A stretch of 64,000 nt of DNA from Bombyx mori (lineage: Eukaryota; Arthropoda; Insecta; Lepidoptera; Bombycidae). Under the pieces are notes generated by a model. The model was given only the letters and a program-made list of their open reading frames with translations, had not been told where the DNA came from and made no database searches. A program made the position numbers and the translations under genes. This document shows positions 11,530 to 24,640 of the stretch, piece by piece. The stretch is from positions 8,308,001 through 8,372,000 of the forward strand of contig NC_085123.1 of the NCBI RefSeq assembly GCF_030269925.1. The letters run 5' to 3'. How positions within the stretch are numbered: the first letter of the stretch is position 1; every line of letters begins with the position of its first letter.

Positions 11530-13370
11530 TATTGATTATCATATCATTATTTACTGAAAATAGCAGTAATGCTTCTAACAAAAAAAATAGGCCTATTTTA
11601 ATATTGTTTTAAATTTGAAAGAAAAACAAAATAAATGTAGAGCATAATATGAATATATGACTTTAAACGCATTGATTCCGACATGATGTTCGATATGGCT
11701 TATTACTATTCTTCTTATTCGTATTATATATTCGTAAAGGATTTTTATTAGTGTTGCTTCCAGATGAAAACTAAAAGTTGACTGACCGTTTGCAGCTTAT
11801 GCAGCCTTCGCCGTGAAAATACAACAAAACGAACACATTACATGAATGTGTCATAACTTGCGCTGGTCATAGTAATTATCTGCTGTGTTGCGTCGACAAA
11901 TTGATGTTTTATTCATATGCGAAATAGCAACTTAACGACCGTTTTAGATATTATTATAAAAGGAAATAACAATTATTTTATTAACACGTCTAATAATGTT
12001 TAAAAATGCGCACGCTTGCTACATTAATGTCGGAATTGAGTATAAAAGCCTATGTCAATCTGTTTACGACACGCAAAATATTCGTTCAAAATACTGCATC
12101 AAGGTTTTGTGAAGTTTATGTATTAGTGATTCTACAATCTCGATCTCATAGGACAATAATTGGATAATTTGATATGTTGTGAATAAAAAAAATCTTGGCA
12201 AAGAAAATTACATATTAAGTAAGTCGTCAATTTGATGTATACAATAAGGTCAATTGCGTAATGGCATAAGATTTGAACAATTTACCTCATTCATCTAGCT
12301 AAACGTAATTTGGTCACGCCATTGTTTGGATACAGGCATGATTTAAACAACGATACTTCAAACGTAATGATGGACTTAAAAAAAATCGCTTTACTCGATC
12401 CTGCATATTGCATATCCTGCATATCCTTCTGCATATTGTATTGACTTTATTATCGGATTATTGGAGATGATAAAATAACTTGTTTTTCAATAGTACCAAC
12501 CGGCATTGGAGCAATTAACTTTTTTTGTAACCTAATATTCTTTCACGAAATTTAGCTCTGGAATTCTCTTCGGAGTTTTTAGGCACTATTGATATTTCGA
12601 GGTTAACTCTATTTAATGTGGCAGAAAGATGATTATGTTTCTGGTACTGCCACCGATTATGGTAAACAACTTCGTCATCAAAATAATCACAAGGTAACAG
12701 TCGGATCCTGATGCTATTGTATATTTAATTTCATGATGAATTTTGTGACACTATTCATCAAGTGTTTTACCATGGTCAAACAAGCAAAGGCTTAATGGCA
12801 GTAGGCATCATAGAATACAAGATCTTCCCTTTGTCGTTAACTTTCAAACTATCTATCTATATTTCTGTCCACAGACGTCCACTGCTGGACATGGGCCTTC
12901 CCCAATTCAATTAACTTTCAAACTACCTAGTTTTTTCCAAAGAGCGGGTGAAATCGCTCGGTAGATCGGCAGTCCAAATGTTGTTTTTTGAAACTTATAC
13001 ATAAGCAAACTTACCTTGAAAATGTCGTTAGCGAGATTCAGCCATCTGTCAAATATCTTGTATTCTATAGACGCTGTCACCGCCACAAAGTTTTCAGGAA
13101 ATTATGTTTCTCCAAAATTGTATACGAGAATTTAACTGCCTATGTTTGCAAGCTGTAAACCATAGTTATACATTCTTGATTTCAAAATGTAACAGGAGCT
13201 CAAATAACAATTAAGTTTCGCTTTTCCGTATTTCATGCTTTAATTGAGTGACGACATTCGTGTTGCGTTCCTGTAAACACTTATCAGGTAGACGGTGACT
13301 TATACAAATTTGGTGCAAAGAAAAGTGGCGGATGTTCCTAATGAATTTCAGTTAATATTCAGACTAATAC
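11530..13370. other. Mostly unique AT-rich spacer
   Basis: Nothing coding seen. It holds the candidate promoter at 12041 and a short LINE scrap at 12868-12905. Confidence 0.4.
12041..12220 (+). promoter_or_regulatory. Candidate TATA promoter and first non-coding exon
   Basis: GAGTATAAAAGCC at 12038-12050 is a good TATA box. About 150 bp of transcript-like sequence then leads to a GTAAGT donor at 12219. It could supply the missing 5'UTR exon of the mucin gene, whose ATG exon opens with an acceptor at 17186. The link is inference; 5 kb of spacer lies between. Confidence 0.3.
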
Positions 13371-13374
13371 TTAT

Positions 13375-13495
13375 GACGACCCTTGTAGCTGAAAGTAAGT
13401 ATTGTATTTTTTGACGAAGCATGTTGCTGATGACTCTATTTCTATATAATCTGACGAAGCGTGTTGCGGATAATAATATGTACTTTTAGGTTATT
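13375..13495 (+). repeat. Second copy of the 9190-9300 retroelement tail
   Basis: GTAGCTGAAAGTAAGTATTG and TGACGAAGCATGTTGCTGAT in the same order as at 9197-9300. Confidence 0.6.
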
Positions 13496-13974
13496 AAAAT
13501 AATATTTAGATATTCAGACAGATTCTTCGAATAATTAAGAGTTGATTCACGCAACAAAGCGTAGTTTCATAAGGAAACAATCAGAGAATCAATTATCAAT
13601 GTACGCTTTTTGCCCAGGTCGGCCCATTCATGTCGATGAGTGTTACAATATAAAAGAGCCGGGAATAATCGAAAATGATGTAATGCTATAATGCTCCGTG
13701 TAATCATTCAGAAATGGAATCGAAAAAACACTGATGCGTTTTACTTTGTGCTTCATGAAAATGTTCAGCATCTTATATGCAAAGGGTAATTAATAATAAT
13801 TTAAAAACATGTTCTTATGAGATATTAAACATTATTGTAAACTATAGTGTTAAATCTAACTGATTAATTTGAAATGTTATATGATTGTTGATGGTTTGGG
13901 ATGCATTCGAAAGTACGAACAGTAGAAAAAATCCGGTACCAATATATCTACCTATATATATGTAGATAGAGGTT

Positions 13975-14190
13975 CAGAGATCTTTTTTACCACGTGCCAT
14001 CCGGTTTTGGAATGAGCTCCCCTCCACGGTGTTTCCCGAGCGCTATGACATGTCCTCTGTGGAGAGTACTTAACGGAAGGCAGCGGCTTCTGCCCCTGGC
14101 GTTGCTGAAGTCCATGGGCGACGGTAACCACTTACCATCAGGTGGGCCGTATGCTCGTCTGTCTACACGGGCAATAAAAAAATAAAAAAG
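13975..14190 (+). mobile_element. CR1/Jockey-like LINE 3' end with internal deletion
   Basis: Same sequence as 2817-3076, but with short gaps after GACATGTCC and within GGCTTCTGCC; frame broken. Confidence 0.65.
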
Positions 14191-14523
14191 GCTACCTAAT
14201 AAATGCAGGTTAAAAATGCTAAAATGCAAATTTATTTCAAAGCGATGCATTCAAAACAAGACAAAGAAAACAACTTGTTATTATCGTATGCAGTAGTAGG
14301 AACGTAATAATTTACTATTAGTCGTACTTGTATCAGAGTTCAATCGATTCAGCAGCCACGGGAATGTTGGCTTCATTTCTTAGCAGGGAAACTTGCACTT
14401 TGTAACAACCTGTTAATAAAGTTCATTTTTTTATATAAGTAACGTAAATAAAACCTATGTTATTGATACGCTGCCATACCTTTCATCCAGTTGCGATCAA
14501 ACTTTGTTTTATTACTTGCAATT

Positions 14524-14757
14524 ACTGATGGTAGGACGTCTTGTGAGTCCGGACGGGTAGGTACCACTGCCTATTTTTGCCGTGAAGCAGTAATGTGTTT
14601 CGGTTTGAAGGACGGGGCAGCCGTTGTAACTTGAGACCTTAGAACTTATATCTCAAGGTGGGTGGCGGAATTTACGTTATAGATGTCTATGGGCTCCGGT
14701 AACCACTTAACACCAGGCGGGCTGTGAGCTCGTCCACCCAAGTGAGCAATAAAAAAA
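14524..14757 (+). repeat. Bm1 SINE
   Basis: Forward copy from GATGGTAGGACG to GAGCAATAAAAAAA. Confidence 0.75.
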
Positions 14758-14824
14758 GGTCGTAATATTGACGGTGAGATAACCATAGGCTTCAGTTATC
14801 ACTTAAAGCCCGGTGAGCAACGGT

Positions 14825-14920
14825 TTTACGGAAGGCAGCGGCTTGGCTCTGCCTCTGATGGTTACCACTCACCATCAGGTGGGCCGTATTCTGGGCTGCC
14901 TAGACGAGCAATAAAAAAGA
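14825..14920 (+). mobile_element. CR1/Jockey-like LINE 3' tail
   Basis: GGAAGGCAGCGGCTTGGCTC to GAGCAATAAAAAAG; only the 3' end. Confidence 0.6.
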
Positions 14921-15693
14921 AAGAAAGCTTCGATCCTTACTATCTATCTACAGTATTGGGAGTAATTTTTATGTAAGAAAATTAAAATGAAATAGTTATC
15001 CTTTAATTAACATAATATGCGTCACACCGTAGTCGCTTGCAATCCCAGCAATGTCCGCCTAATATAAAAATAGACTTGTAGGATCACCGCAGGCTGCTTT
15101 CTTATTCTTTTATTTATATATAAGAAGATCGAGTTGTAATTATTCGTGGCATTGAACCAGCCAGCCAGCTACGATTCCTTCGCACATCAAGACTGGCTGG
15201 TTGTTGACATGTGACCTTTAAGGATCCTCTGGAATTCTTGTTCGCGCTCGCATACTAAGGGATCTGTATTTATAACAATTTAACTTTGTAGCGACAACAA
15301 TTAAAAGTAATTAACTACCTAGAAACTCTTTAGTTTGAAGGATTGTTGTTGTAAAAATAAATTTTTGAGTTATATAAGAAAAGCGTCTTCTGTAAAGTAT
15401 AATGAGAATATCACCAATTTAGTGGAAATTTAATTAAAAATGCAAAGAATGAGAACGAAAAGATATAACTTAAGTAATTTATTCTATTAATTTTTATGGG
15501 TGTATTTATAAAACCAGGTGGTTCGTGTAGACGCTTGTTTGTAGAAATCAAATATGACATGTCAAATAATGAGTATAACTCATTGAAGTATGAAACCTAG
15601 GTCTATGATATAACTATGTTTGTAGACGTTCAGAAAATGAAAATCAGAAATGTGCCTTATTTAAAAAAATGAATTTCAAAATCAAAATCAAAA

Positions 15694-16621
15694 TCTATAT
15701 ATTAATACGTGAAGCAAAAACTTTGTATCCCTTTTTACGAAAATTGTGCGGACGGAGGAGTATGAAATTTTCCACATTTATAGAGAATATAGAGAAGGAG
15801 TGCCCAATGCTAATATTTTTTTAAGCTAATGCATAAATAATGCATTAAACCAATAAAGAAAACATTACACACACCTACCCGTATTTGAAACAGACACGCT
15901 TATATACTATTTTGTTTATTGTTAAAGTCTGTGGTAAAGTTGTGAATAAATTAATATTGTTTTTCTATAATATTATTTGTCTTTATGGTACCCTTAGCGA
16001 AATCTGTGATTATAGAAGTAATGTCTTTGATAATAGAACCATAATAACGTTCAAACTTATAATTAACTAGCGGACCCGGCCACACGTTGCTGTGGCTGTG
16101 GCTTAGGTTTTTGTTTCTAAATAACCCGCGGCCGCCTATGCTAATACCAAAAATTGACAACGTAAGAACAATTGGATTTCACTGTATTGCGTTTACTACG
16201 AAATAAATTTCACTTATACTTTAGCCTCAGAAACACGTGGTGCTTATGCCATTAAATTGTAGCTTATGTGAAACGTTGGTATTTTTAGCACAGCGCCATC
16301 TATGAGATATTAAAGTCACAGTATAACAATTGTCTGTAAAAACTGATTTAAGGCGCCATCTGTTTTAGACTTATGAAACTTACAATTAATAACAAAAATC
16401 AACATAAGAAATCATTTTATTGTTAATTAATAAATATTGCGACCATTCATCGAAATAAAAACCATCCTATCTCTCAAGTTGGATCGAACTGCACATGGTG
16501 TGCGAATTTTATTATAATCGGTTAAGTGGTTTAGGAGTCCATTGAGGACAAACATTGTGACACGAGATTTATATATATTAAGATAATTATATGAGAATTT
16601 CGAATATCGGGCGACCACTAG
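15694..16621 (+). mobile_element. Helitron split by a second Helitron
   Basis: Left part 15694-16066 begins TCTATATATTAATACGTGAA. The right part 16584-16621 ends CGACCACTAG|T, matching the end of the sister copy at 44901. The intervening 16067-16583 is a different Helitron. Confidence 0.7.
16067..16583 (-). mobile_element. Helitron nested in another Helitron, 517 bp
   Basis: The minus strand begins A|TCTTAATATATATAAATCTC and ends GGCCGGGTCCGCTAG|T. Flanks are A16066 and T16584 on the plus strand, the A^T target rule. No transposase or helicase frame is inside. Confidence 0.7.
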
Positions 16622-17186
16622 TATGCATTATTTCCCCATTATTAGTGGATTAGTAACGCAGAACATTTCAGGGATATACCAACATAACAACTGCAAAAAG
16701 GAACCCTTTTTTTAGGGCTGATGGAACTAAGAACACTGACTGATTCGGTAACACACTGACTGATTTAGGATTCGGTAACACAGTAGTTCGCGCCCCTGAC
16801 TGCAGGGCGGCAAATCGAGATTTACATTCCCATATCGGGCAAACCTTCAAGTGCCGAACTAGTTTTTTAATAAATGTAGGTATATAACCTTACGGCACCG
16901 GTTACCTTATAACCTTAAAAAAACCTATATAAACATATTATATCTATCCCTGGTTCTCATAAAACCAGAAATCTTTGCTTTGGGCCACATAACCGCGTAT
17001 TTTTGTCTCGATTTATTATTATTATATGACGGATGCATAATGTTTTGTCTAGACCTGAAGATCCATGGCCTCAAGCAAAAAATTGTTGATGTAATGATGA
17101 ATGAAACATTAAAGTTGAGGCTCAAAACAATTTTCCTAATGTCCTGCCGTTGTACTAACACTAATCAAACTTTATTTTAATTTCAG

Positions 17187-20100
17187 GTGACTTCGATCAA
17201 AAAACCATGTTCTAAACCAGAAGCTGTGCAAATTTGTAAAGATGGCCTCGTTGATTATAAGATATTTCTTGCCGTATTTGCTGCTTCCATTAGTAATAAG
17301 AGGAAATGAAACAATCATAAATGGTAGATCTGAAAATTAATATTAATTTAATCTAAAAAAAAACAATCTGACTCGTTTAATCTCCCCGGGATCGATTCAT
17401 GAATAATCTCAGTGTACGTTCGTAAATCTTAATTTGCAATGCATATTTCTTTATTCATAACTAAGCATACACTATAACGTAATAATAATATAATGTAAGA
17501 ATATACTGAGACCTTAGAACTCATATCTCAAGTTGGGTGACGGCATGTACGTTGTAGATGTCTATGGGCTCCGGTAAACACTTAACACTAGGTGGGCTGT
17601 GAGCTCGTCCACCCATCTATGAATAAAAAATAATAATAAAATTTAATGTATTTAGATGAGTCGGTAGAAGATACCCGCCAGCCTCGAGCCAGTGGAAGAA
17701 TAGTCAAATTGTACTCAGGGGCTAGACGAGAACCAATCATATGCTCCAGTGATGGTTTTAAGGCTGATCCACACGACTGCACTGTGTTTTACAGGTGTAT
17801 GAAATCAGGAAGTGGAAAGTATACTATTTTTAGGGTAAGGCAATAAATACTCAGTGGATTTTCGATTAGTTTATAGGAAAGAAAATCTTATGATTTGGAA
17901 AAAATAATTTGCTTTTCAATTAAAAATATATTTATTTTGTATGAATCGGCGAATGAACTCATGGCCCGGTTGGTTTTAAGAGGTTACCATAGTCCATAGA
18001 TATCGTAACGTAACCGCCACCACCCATCTTCAGACATGAGGGTGAAATCTAAACCTAAATAGTAAACGGCTGTTCGAAGCTTCAAATCAATAAATACAAA
18101 TGTTAATACACAAATAAATCAAGCTTTATACAAATTCTACAGATGTCGTACTACAAACAAAGGAATTGGTTTAGGAATAGCTTTATATGAATGAATGAAT
18201 GAATGGATGAATATCATGGATGAATAAATGGTAAATTATATAATATTATAATATCTTGCACTGCACTAAAATTCGCATGTCAAATAATGACAAAGCATAC
18301 ACGCTGCTTTTAACTTACGTAATAACTTATTTTTACTATGCTTGGCGAATAAATGATTTCTTTCTTTCTTTCTATAAATAGTTCCTGAATCAGTCAAACT
18401 TTTTTGTGTTACTTGCTAAAAGAGATAACACAAAAAAGTTACATATGCGCCACTTTTAAATTGTACTGTTTGTGTAGTTGACGTTGGCTGGAGTTGTGTA
18501 AAAACAATAATATAGGAGACGAAAAATAAATTAATAGTTAGCGTTTATTTCATTTCAGTTCCAATGTGGGCCTGGAACCATCTACGACATAGACTCGGAG
18601 GTATGTAACCACCCACGTAGTACAAAACGGTCCGAGTGTGGTGGCCTTAATGTGCCATCGATAGAAGAAAATGATAATGGAATCGAAAATTACAACCAAG
18701 AAGTTCCTAAGCCTATAAGTACCAAGTTTCCTGTTTACTTTACTACGAGTACAACAGTAAAAACTTCAACGATTTCCTTAACTACGCCTAGTTCTAAGCC
18801 AAACACAGATTCACTAAATCTAGATACTGCGAATGAAATCACGAAATTTCACGAAAGCGTTGTCTCTACAGTTCCGATGACCTCTACAACAAAGTATTAT
18901 GAGCATAAAAATAATGCTATTGTTGATTATTCGTCATCATCACCAACAAAACTCGAAGCAGTCACTGCCTCGCAAGGACTAAAATCGCAGAGCAACATTT
19001 GTATTTCTGAAGGTTTTCTGGGTGACAGTGAAAATTGTCACAAATTTTATAGATGTGTTGGCAATCAAAGAGGTGGTTTCATGAAATTTGAATTTTCGTG
19101 TAGTGCATTCACTGTGTGGGATGATGAAATACAAGCATGTAATCATCCTTGGGCTGTAAAGAGAAGTAGATGCAGCAGAAGCAGTTCAGATTCCAGTAGC
19201 GTCCAAATAAAGCCAGCAATAAAAGATTCCCATATAGGAACCATGCAAACGACTACAAGCAGTTTCACAGAAAATGGCACAATTAATAGTAGTCAAGTAA
19301 TTCACGCTCCACATTTGTCACAAGCTCCTGTGAAAATAAATGACGATGAACTAAAACAAAATGCAAATAATAAAATAGAACAGAATCACTCACACATAAA
19401 CTATGGGGAAGTAGAAAGCCATATTCCAACCAAAATTTACAAAGATATAGCACTCTTTCAAAACCAGACAGATAAATTTAAGCAGCCGAGCCAAAAAGAA
19501 GAAGTAAATAAGACAGGTACAAATGTACCAACAGCTCAGACAGAATCTAACCCAAAAATAAATAATTTATGTGTTCAAACCGGTTTTCTCGGAGATCCTT
19601 ACGACTGCAAAAAATTTTATAGATGTGTTGATACTGGAAAAGGAAATTTTATAAAATATGAATTTTCATGTGGTGAAAGTACGGTATGGGATCCAAAATT
19701 AGAAGCTTGTAATCACGCCTGGGCAGTTCCGAAATGTGGTGGAAATTTTATGTCTACTACTGAAGTTGACGTAGTGGAATCAGCACTTAACGCGTCTAAC
19801 TCTTTCACACCGTCAGCACCTGTCATCCAAACAACTATAGAAATTGACGCTGAAGAAGAAGACATCGGGTATGGAAATATTCATTCTTCAGTAAAAACGA
19901 CGACTCCCAGAACGACCACTATCGATAGTAGCCCTCAAATTTCACCATTGAACGATTGTAAGTCAAGTGGCTTCAAAGGTGACTCAAAAGATTGTAGTAT
20001 ATTTTATAGGTGTGTCGAAGATGCTAATGGAAGATATACAAAATATGAATTTAAATGTGGGGAAGGTACAGTCTGGGATTCTAATCTAGAAGCTTGTAAT

Positions 20101-23100
20101 CATGCTTGGGCAGTAAAAAAATGTGGAGAGAATGAATTATCTATTGAAAACATATCAACAACCACTGAAACTACAACTATTAGCAAAAATCCAACATCAC
20201 CTAGTCAAACTATAATGAATAGTAAAAATCCAATAACGACATTAAATGGTAATCTAACTACCACTACTACTACTGAAATATATCAACCTGATCAAGAAGA
20301 CTCTGGTTATATTGGTCATATTGAAGAAATCACATCCTCAACAACAAAACTACCCGATTCTTCGATAAACGGAAGTAGTGAATGTAAATCAAATGGCTTT
20401 CTTGGAGATAAAAATAACTGTAAAATTTTTTACAGGTGTGTAAGTAACGGTGATGGTTCGTTTAATAAATACGAATTTACATGTGGCGAAGGAACAGTTT
20501 GGGATAGTAAAATTGAAGCATGTAATCATGCATGGGCAGTGGAAAGTTGCGGTGGTATTAGTGTATCAAGTTCTAGTGAAATTTTTGATTTAGTTTCCAC
20601 AATTTCTCCTCAATTGACGACTACAAACAAAGCCGAAAATTCCAACATTGAATCTACAGGCGACACGGCGACGACGACACTAGTATTAGTATCATTTTCT
20701 ACTACAACTACAGAAACCGTTGCTTTGACAACAAATACATGTAAAAGCACTGGCTTCATAGGGGATCAAAAAGATTGTAAGAAATTCTATAGATGTGTTG
20801 ACAATGGAGATGGAACTTTTACACGTTTTGAATTTAATTGTGGGGAAGGAACTGTTTGGGATAGTAAAATTGGTAATTGTAATCATGCTTGGGCTGTAGA
20901 AAAATGTGGAGAGTATGGCGAAGATGAAAATTCTAACGCAGCCAATACTTCTGATGGTAAACCAATTTTCGCAGATGAATATGACAACGGAGTTGCAACA
21001 ACAAGTAAAACGACTAATAATGAAAAACCAGATTTTATTCAAACAACAGTATTAAGTCCAATTGTAAACACAATTTGTAAGCAGAGTGGATTTATTGTTG
21101 ACAAAAATGACTGTCAGAAATTTTATAGGTGTGTTGATGATGGAAAGGGTGGATTTATACAGTTCGATTACCGATGTGGGGAGGGTACCGTTTGGGATTC
21201 TAGTATTGAAGCTTGTAATCATGTATGGGCTGCGCAAGAGTGCAGATTTGATAATGTTACAAGTGAAACGATTGATAGTTCAACACATGAGTCGCCACCT
21301 ACCTCTTCCGTTCAAGAATCACTAAATTCCACATTACCTTCAGTAATTAATACCGTCGCAACATCTACAGAAAAGGCCGTAAGCGATTACTGCACGCAAG
21401 ATGGTTTTATCGGTGACAAAAGAGATTGTAAAACGTTTTATCGTTGCGTTCACAATAGTCATGGTGATTTCATAAAATATGAATTTCGCTGTGGAGAAGG
21501 GACTTTTTGGAACCAAGAAATACAAGCTTGTGACCATGTTTCAGAAAATAAGAGATGCTACAGTCCTGATCATGAAATCGTTGATACTAGACCTCAAATC
21601 GAAAATGATGAAATTTATACAGAAGCGATGACCGAAATCATAAGTACATCGCATTCACCAATTGTGACGCAAAAACCTGTGATCTCTGAGGATACTTGTC
21701 AAAATGAAGGATTTTTTGGGGATTCTAGTGATTGTCAAAAATTTTATAGGTGTGTGGAAGATTCAAAAAATGGATACACAAAATATGAATTCGTTTGTGG
21801 CGCTGGTACAATTTGGAATCAAGATATTATAGCTTGTGACCATCCAACTTCAGAGAATAAATGCTTAGGTGAAAATATCAATTCTAATCCTAACCAAACG
21901 AATGAATCAAATGTAGATGGAGAATCTTCAGATATTACAAGCACGCTTAAGCCGCATTCTACTCGAGAACCAGAAAATTCAACGTCTGCAGACACTGACG
22001 AATGCATTTCTGAAGGATTTTATGCAAACTCGCATGATTGTAAGAAATTTTTCCGTTGCGTCATAAACGACAAAGGAACGTTTACCAAATATGATTTTAT
22101 TTGTGGTATTGGTACAATATGGGTTCAAGAGATACAAGCATGTGATCATAATAATGGAATCGAGACTTGCACTTCGATAAATATACCAGAAACTTCTACA
22201 GTTACATACGCTTCAACTACAAGCCAATCGAGCTCAAATACCACTCCATTACTGTCAACACCCATAAAAAATGATAATGACTACTACACCAGTACTAAGA
22301 AACCCAATACAGAAGTATGTGAAGCAGAGGGATTCTTCGGAAATGATAATGATTGCAAGAAATTCTATCGCTGTGTAGATAATGGTCAAGGTGGCTATAC
22401 AAAACACGAGTTCAGTTGTGGTGAAGGGACCGCGTGGGATACCACTATTGAAAGTTGCAATCACATAGACAACGTTAAAAATTGTCATTTTTCACACCAA
22501 GATGAAAGTCAAACACAGCCGATATTATTCGACGAAATGCCATCCACTGAAAATGAACAGGGCACAACAAGAGTTCCATCTTCTTCACAATCTACTGAGA
22601 GCAGTATTTCGGATGATAAAGCAAACTGTGAAAGTGAAGGCTACTTTGGCGACACTGAGGATTGTAAAATATTTTATAGATGTGTAGATAATGGAAAAAA
22701 CGGATTTACCAAATATGAATTTACTTGTGGAGAAGGTACAATCTGGGATCAAGACTTAACTACATGTAATCATCCGCAAGACGTATTAAAACCTTCCTGT
22801 GGTCACACTAGTGAACAGATTTCTACATCATCTACAATGAGTTCTTCATCATCAGACTCTCCTTCAGCAACCAGTACTTTATCAACGACCGCAAGTACCA
22901 CAGAAATCAGTAATAGTACCTCAAACAACGCTTCCCAAGAAAGTTCGAATAAACCAAACCAGAATATCACTTGTCCTAAAGAAGGCTTTTATCCGAATCC
23001 TAACGATTGCAAGAAATTTTATAGATGTGTTGATTGGGATAGTAATGGTCAAAGATTTTCAGTGTATCATTTTGAATGTGCAGATGGAACTATTTGGGAT

Positions 23101-24575
23101 CCTGCACTTAATACTTGTAATCATGAAGAATCGGTTTATCCTCCTAGAGACTGCAGTAATACACAATCAGAAAGCCAAATCACAGGACAAGAAACTACTA
23201 CAGAAGAACAACTGCAAGAATCATCTACACAGACAACTAGTGAAATGACAACTGCAACTAATGAAGAGGCGGCTACTCAACAAACATCAACGACTCAAAA
23301 AACCACAACAACGGAAGAAACTACTATGAGTGAAGAGCCTACAACACGACAAACAACCACACTAGATACAAGTACAATACATAGTACAACTCAGCAACAC
23401 TCTACTGAAGAAATTTCAACATCACAAACGCATGCACAAAGCACTACGCAACAAGCAACAACTCAAACACAAACAAGCACACAAATTACTGTGCAACAAA
23501 CAACAACATCTGAACCCAGTACAACTCAGCAACAAACAAGTTCACAAACCACTACAGATCAAACAATGGAAAATTCTACTAGTGATCAAACAACATCAAC
23601 CACTAATACGGCCACAACACAACCAACAACAAGTGAATATTCCAGTACTGAGATATCAACTACTTCAGAGACGGCTATAACAGAGCAATCTACAAATCAA
23701 GCAACCAATTCAACTCAAATGACAACTACTCTCACTGATGTCTCAACTACTACAGATCCAACCCTATCTACTACAACAGAAACAGCCAGTATAACAGAAG
23801 TCAGTCAAGAATTAACAACTACTGAAGAAAATTCATCTACGACCAGTGAAGGACCCACAGAAGCTTCTACTCAAGAAATTGGCACTGAATCTTCTACCAC
23901 CAATATGGAAACTTCCACTGAAGGAAATACTGATGGCAACTGCCCTAATACGGAAGATGATCAGCATTTGTTTGTATGTCCTACGTCGTTCAGAAGACAT
24001 CCAAAGTATTGTAATATATTCTATCAATGTACAGAAGATGATGAAACACACGAAATTAAAATAGCTACTTTCAACTGTCCGAATAATACTATATATGATG
24101 AAAGTCAAACTAAATGTGTTGAACAAGATAAAACGAATATTGAGTGCGATGGTGAAATATCATCAAGGCGAAGACTGAAACATTTATCATTACATTACAA
24201 AGATCCTGTAAGTATTTTTTCAGGTACTTAATAAACTAGCTTTTATTATTGGTCAATCTGTTGAATAAAAATTTGTGTATTTCATAGTTGTCTCTCAATA
24301 AAGTTTTAATAAAAAAAAAAGATGTATGGTGTCGTGGCACACCGGATGGGAACGAAGTCCCTTATTATAAAAATATTAATTTTAAGTTCTATTTGAGGTA
24401 TAAAGAAAATAAAACTGGAGGTTTCGCAACAACCCACGGTCATTCGGTAACGTGCGAACTTATTGTGGTACACTTCATTCACGGTTGTTTGCATAAGAGT
24501 TAGTCTATTGCGCATTAAGATCGTGGACAATGAATGATAAAAAAATATGTTATTTTTTGTACGTTATTATATATA

Positions 24576-24640
<65 letters not shown>

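Noticed and set aside
16427..16618. Minus-strand 63-codon frame
   Set aside because: Entirely within the nested Helitron; not conserved as protein.
20692..21537. Several minus-strand open frames opposite the mucin exon
   Set aside because: They mirror the repeated CBM14 codons and have no domains of their own.
23027..23680. Lys/Gln-rich plus-strand frames in the mucin region
   Set aside because: Out-of-frame readings of the Thr-rich low-complexity stretch.
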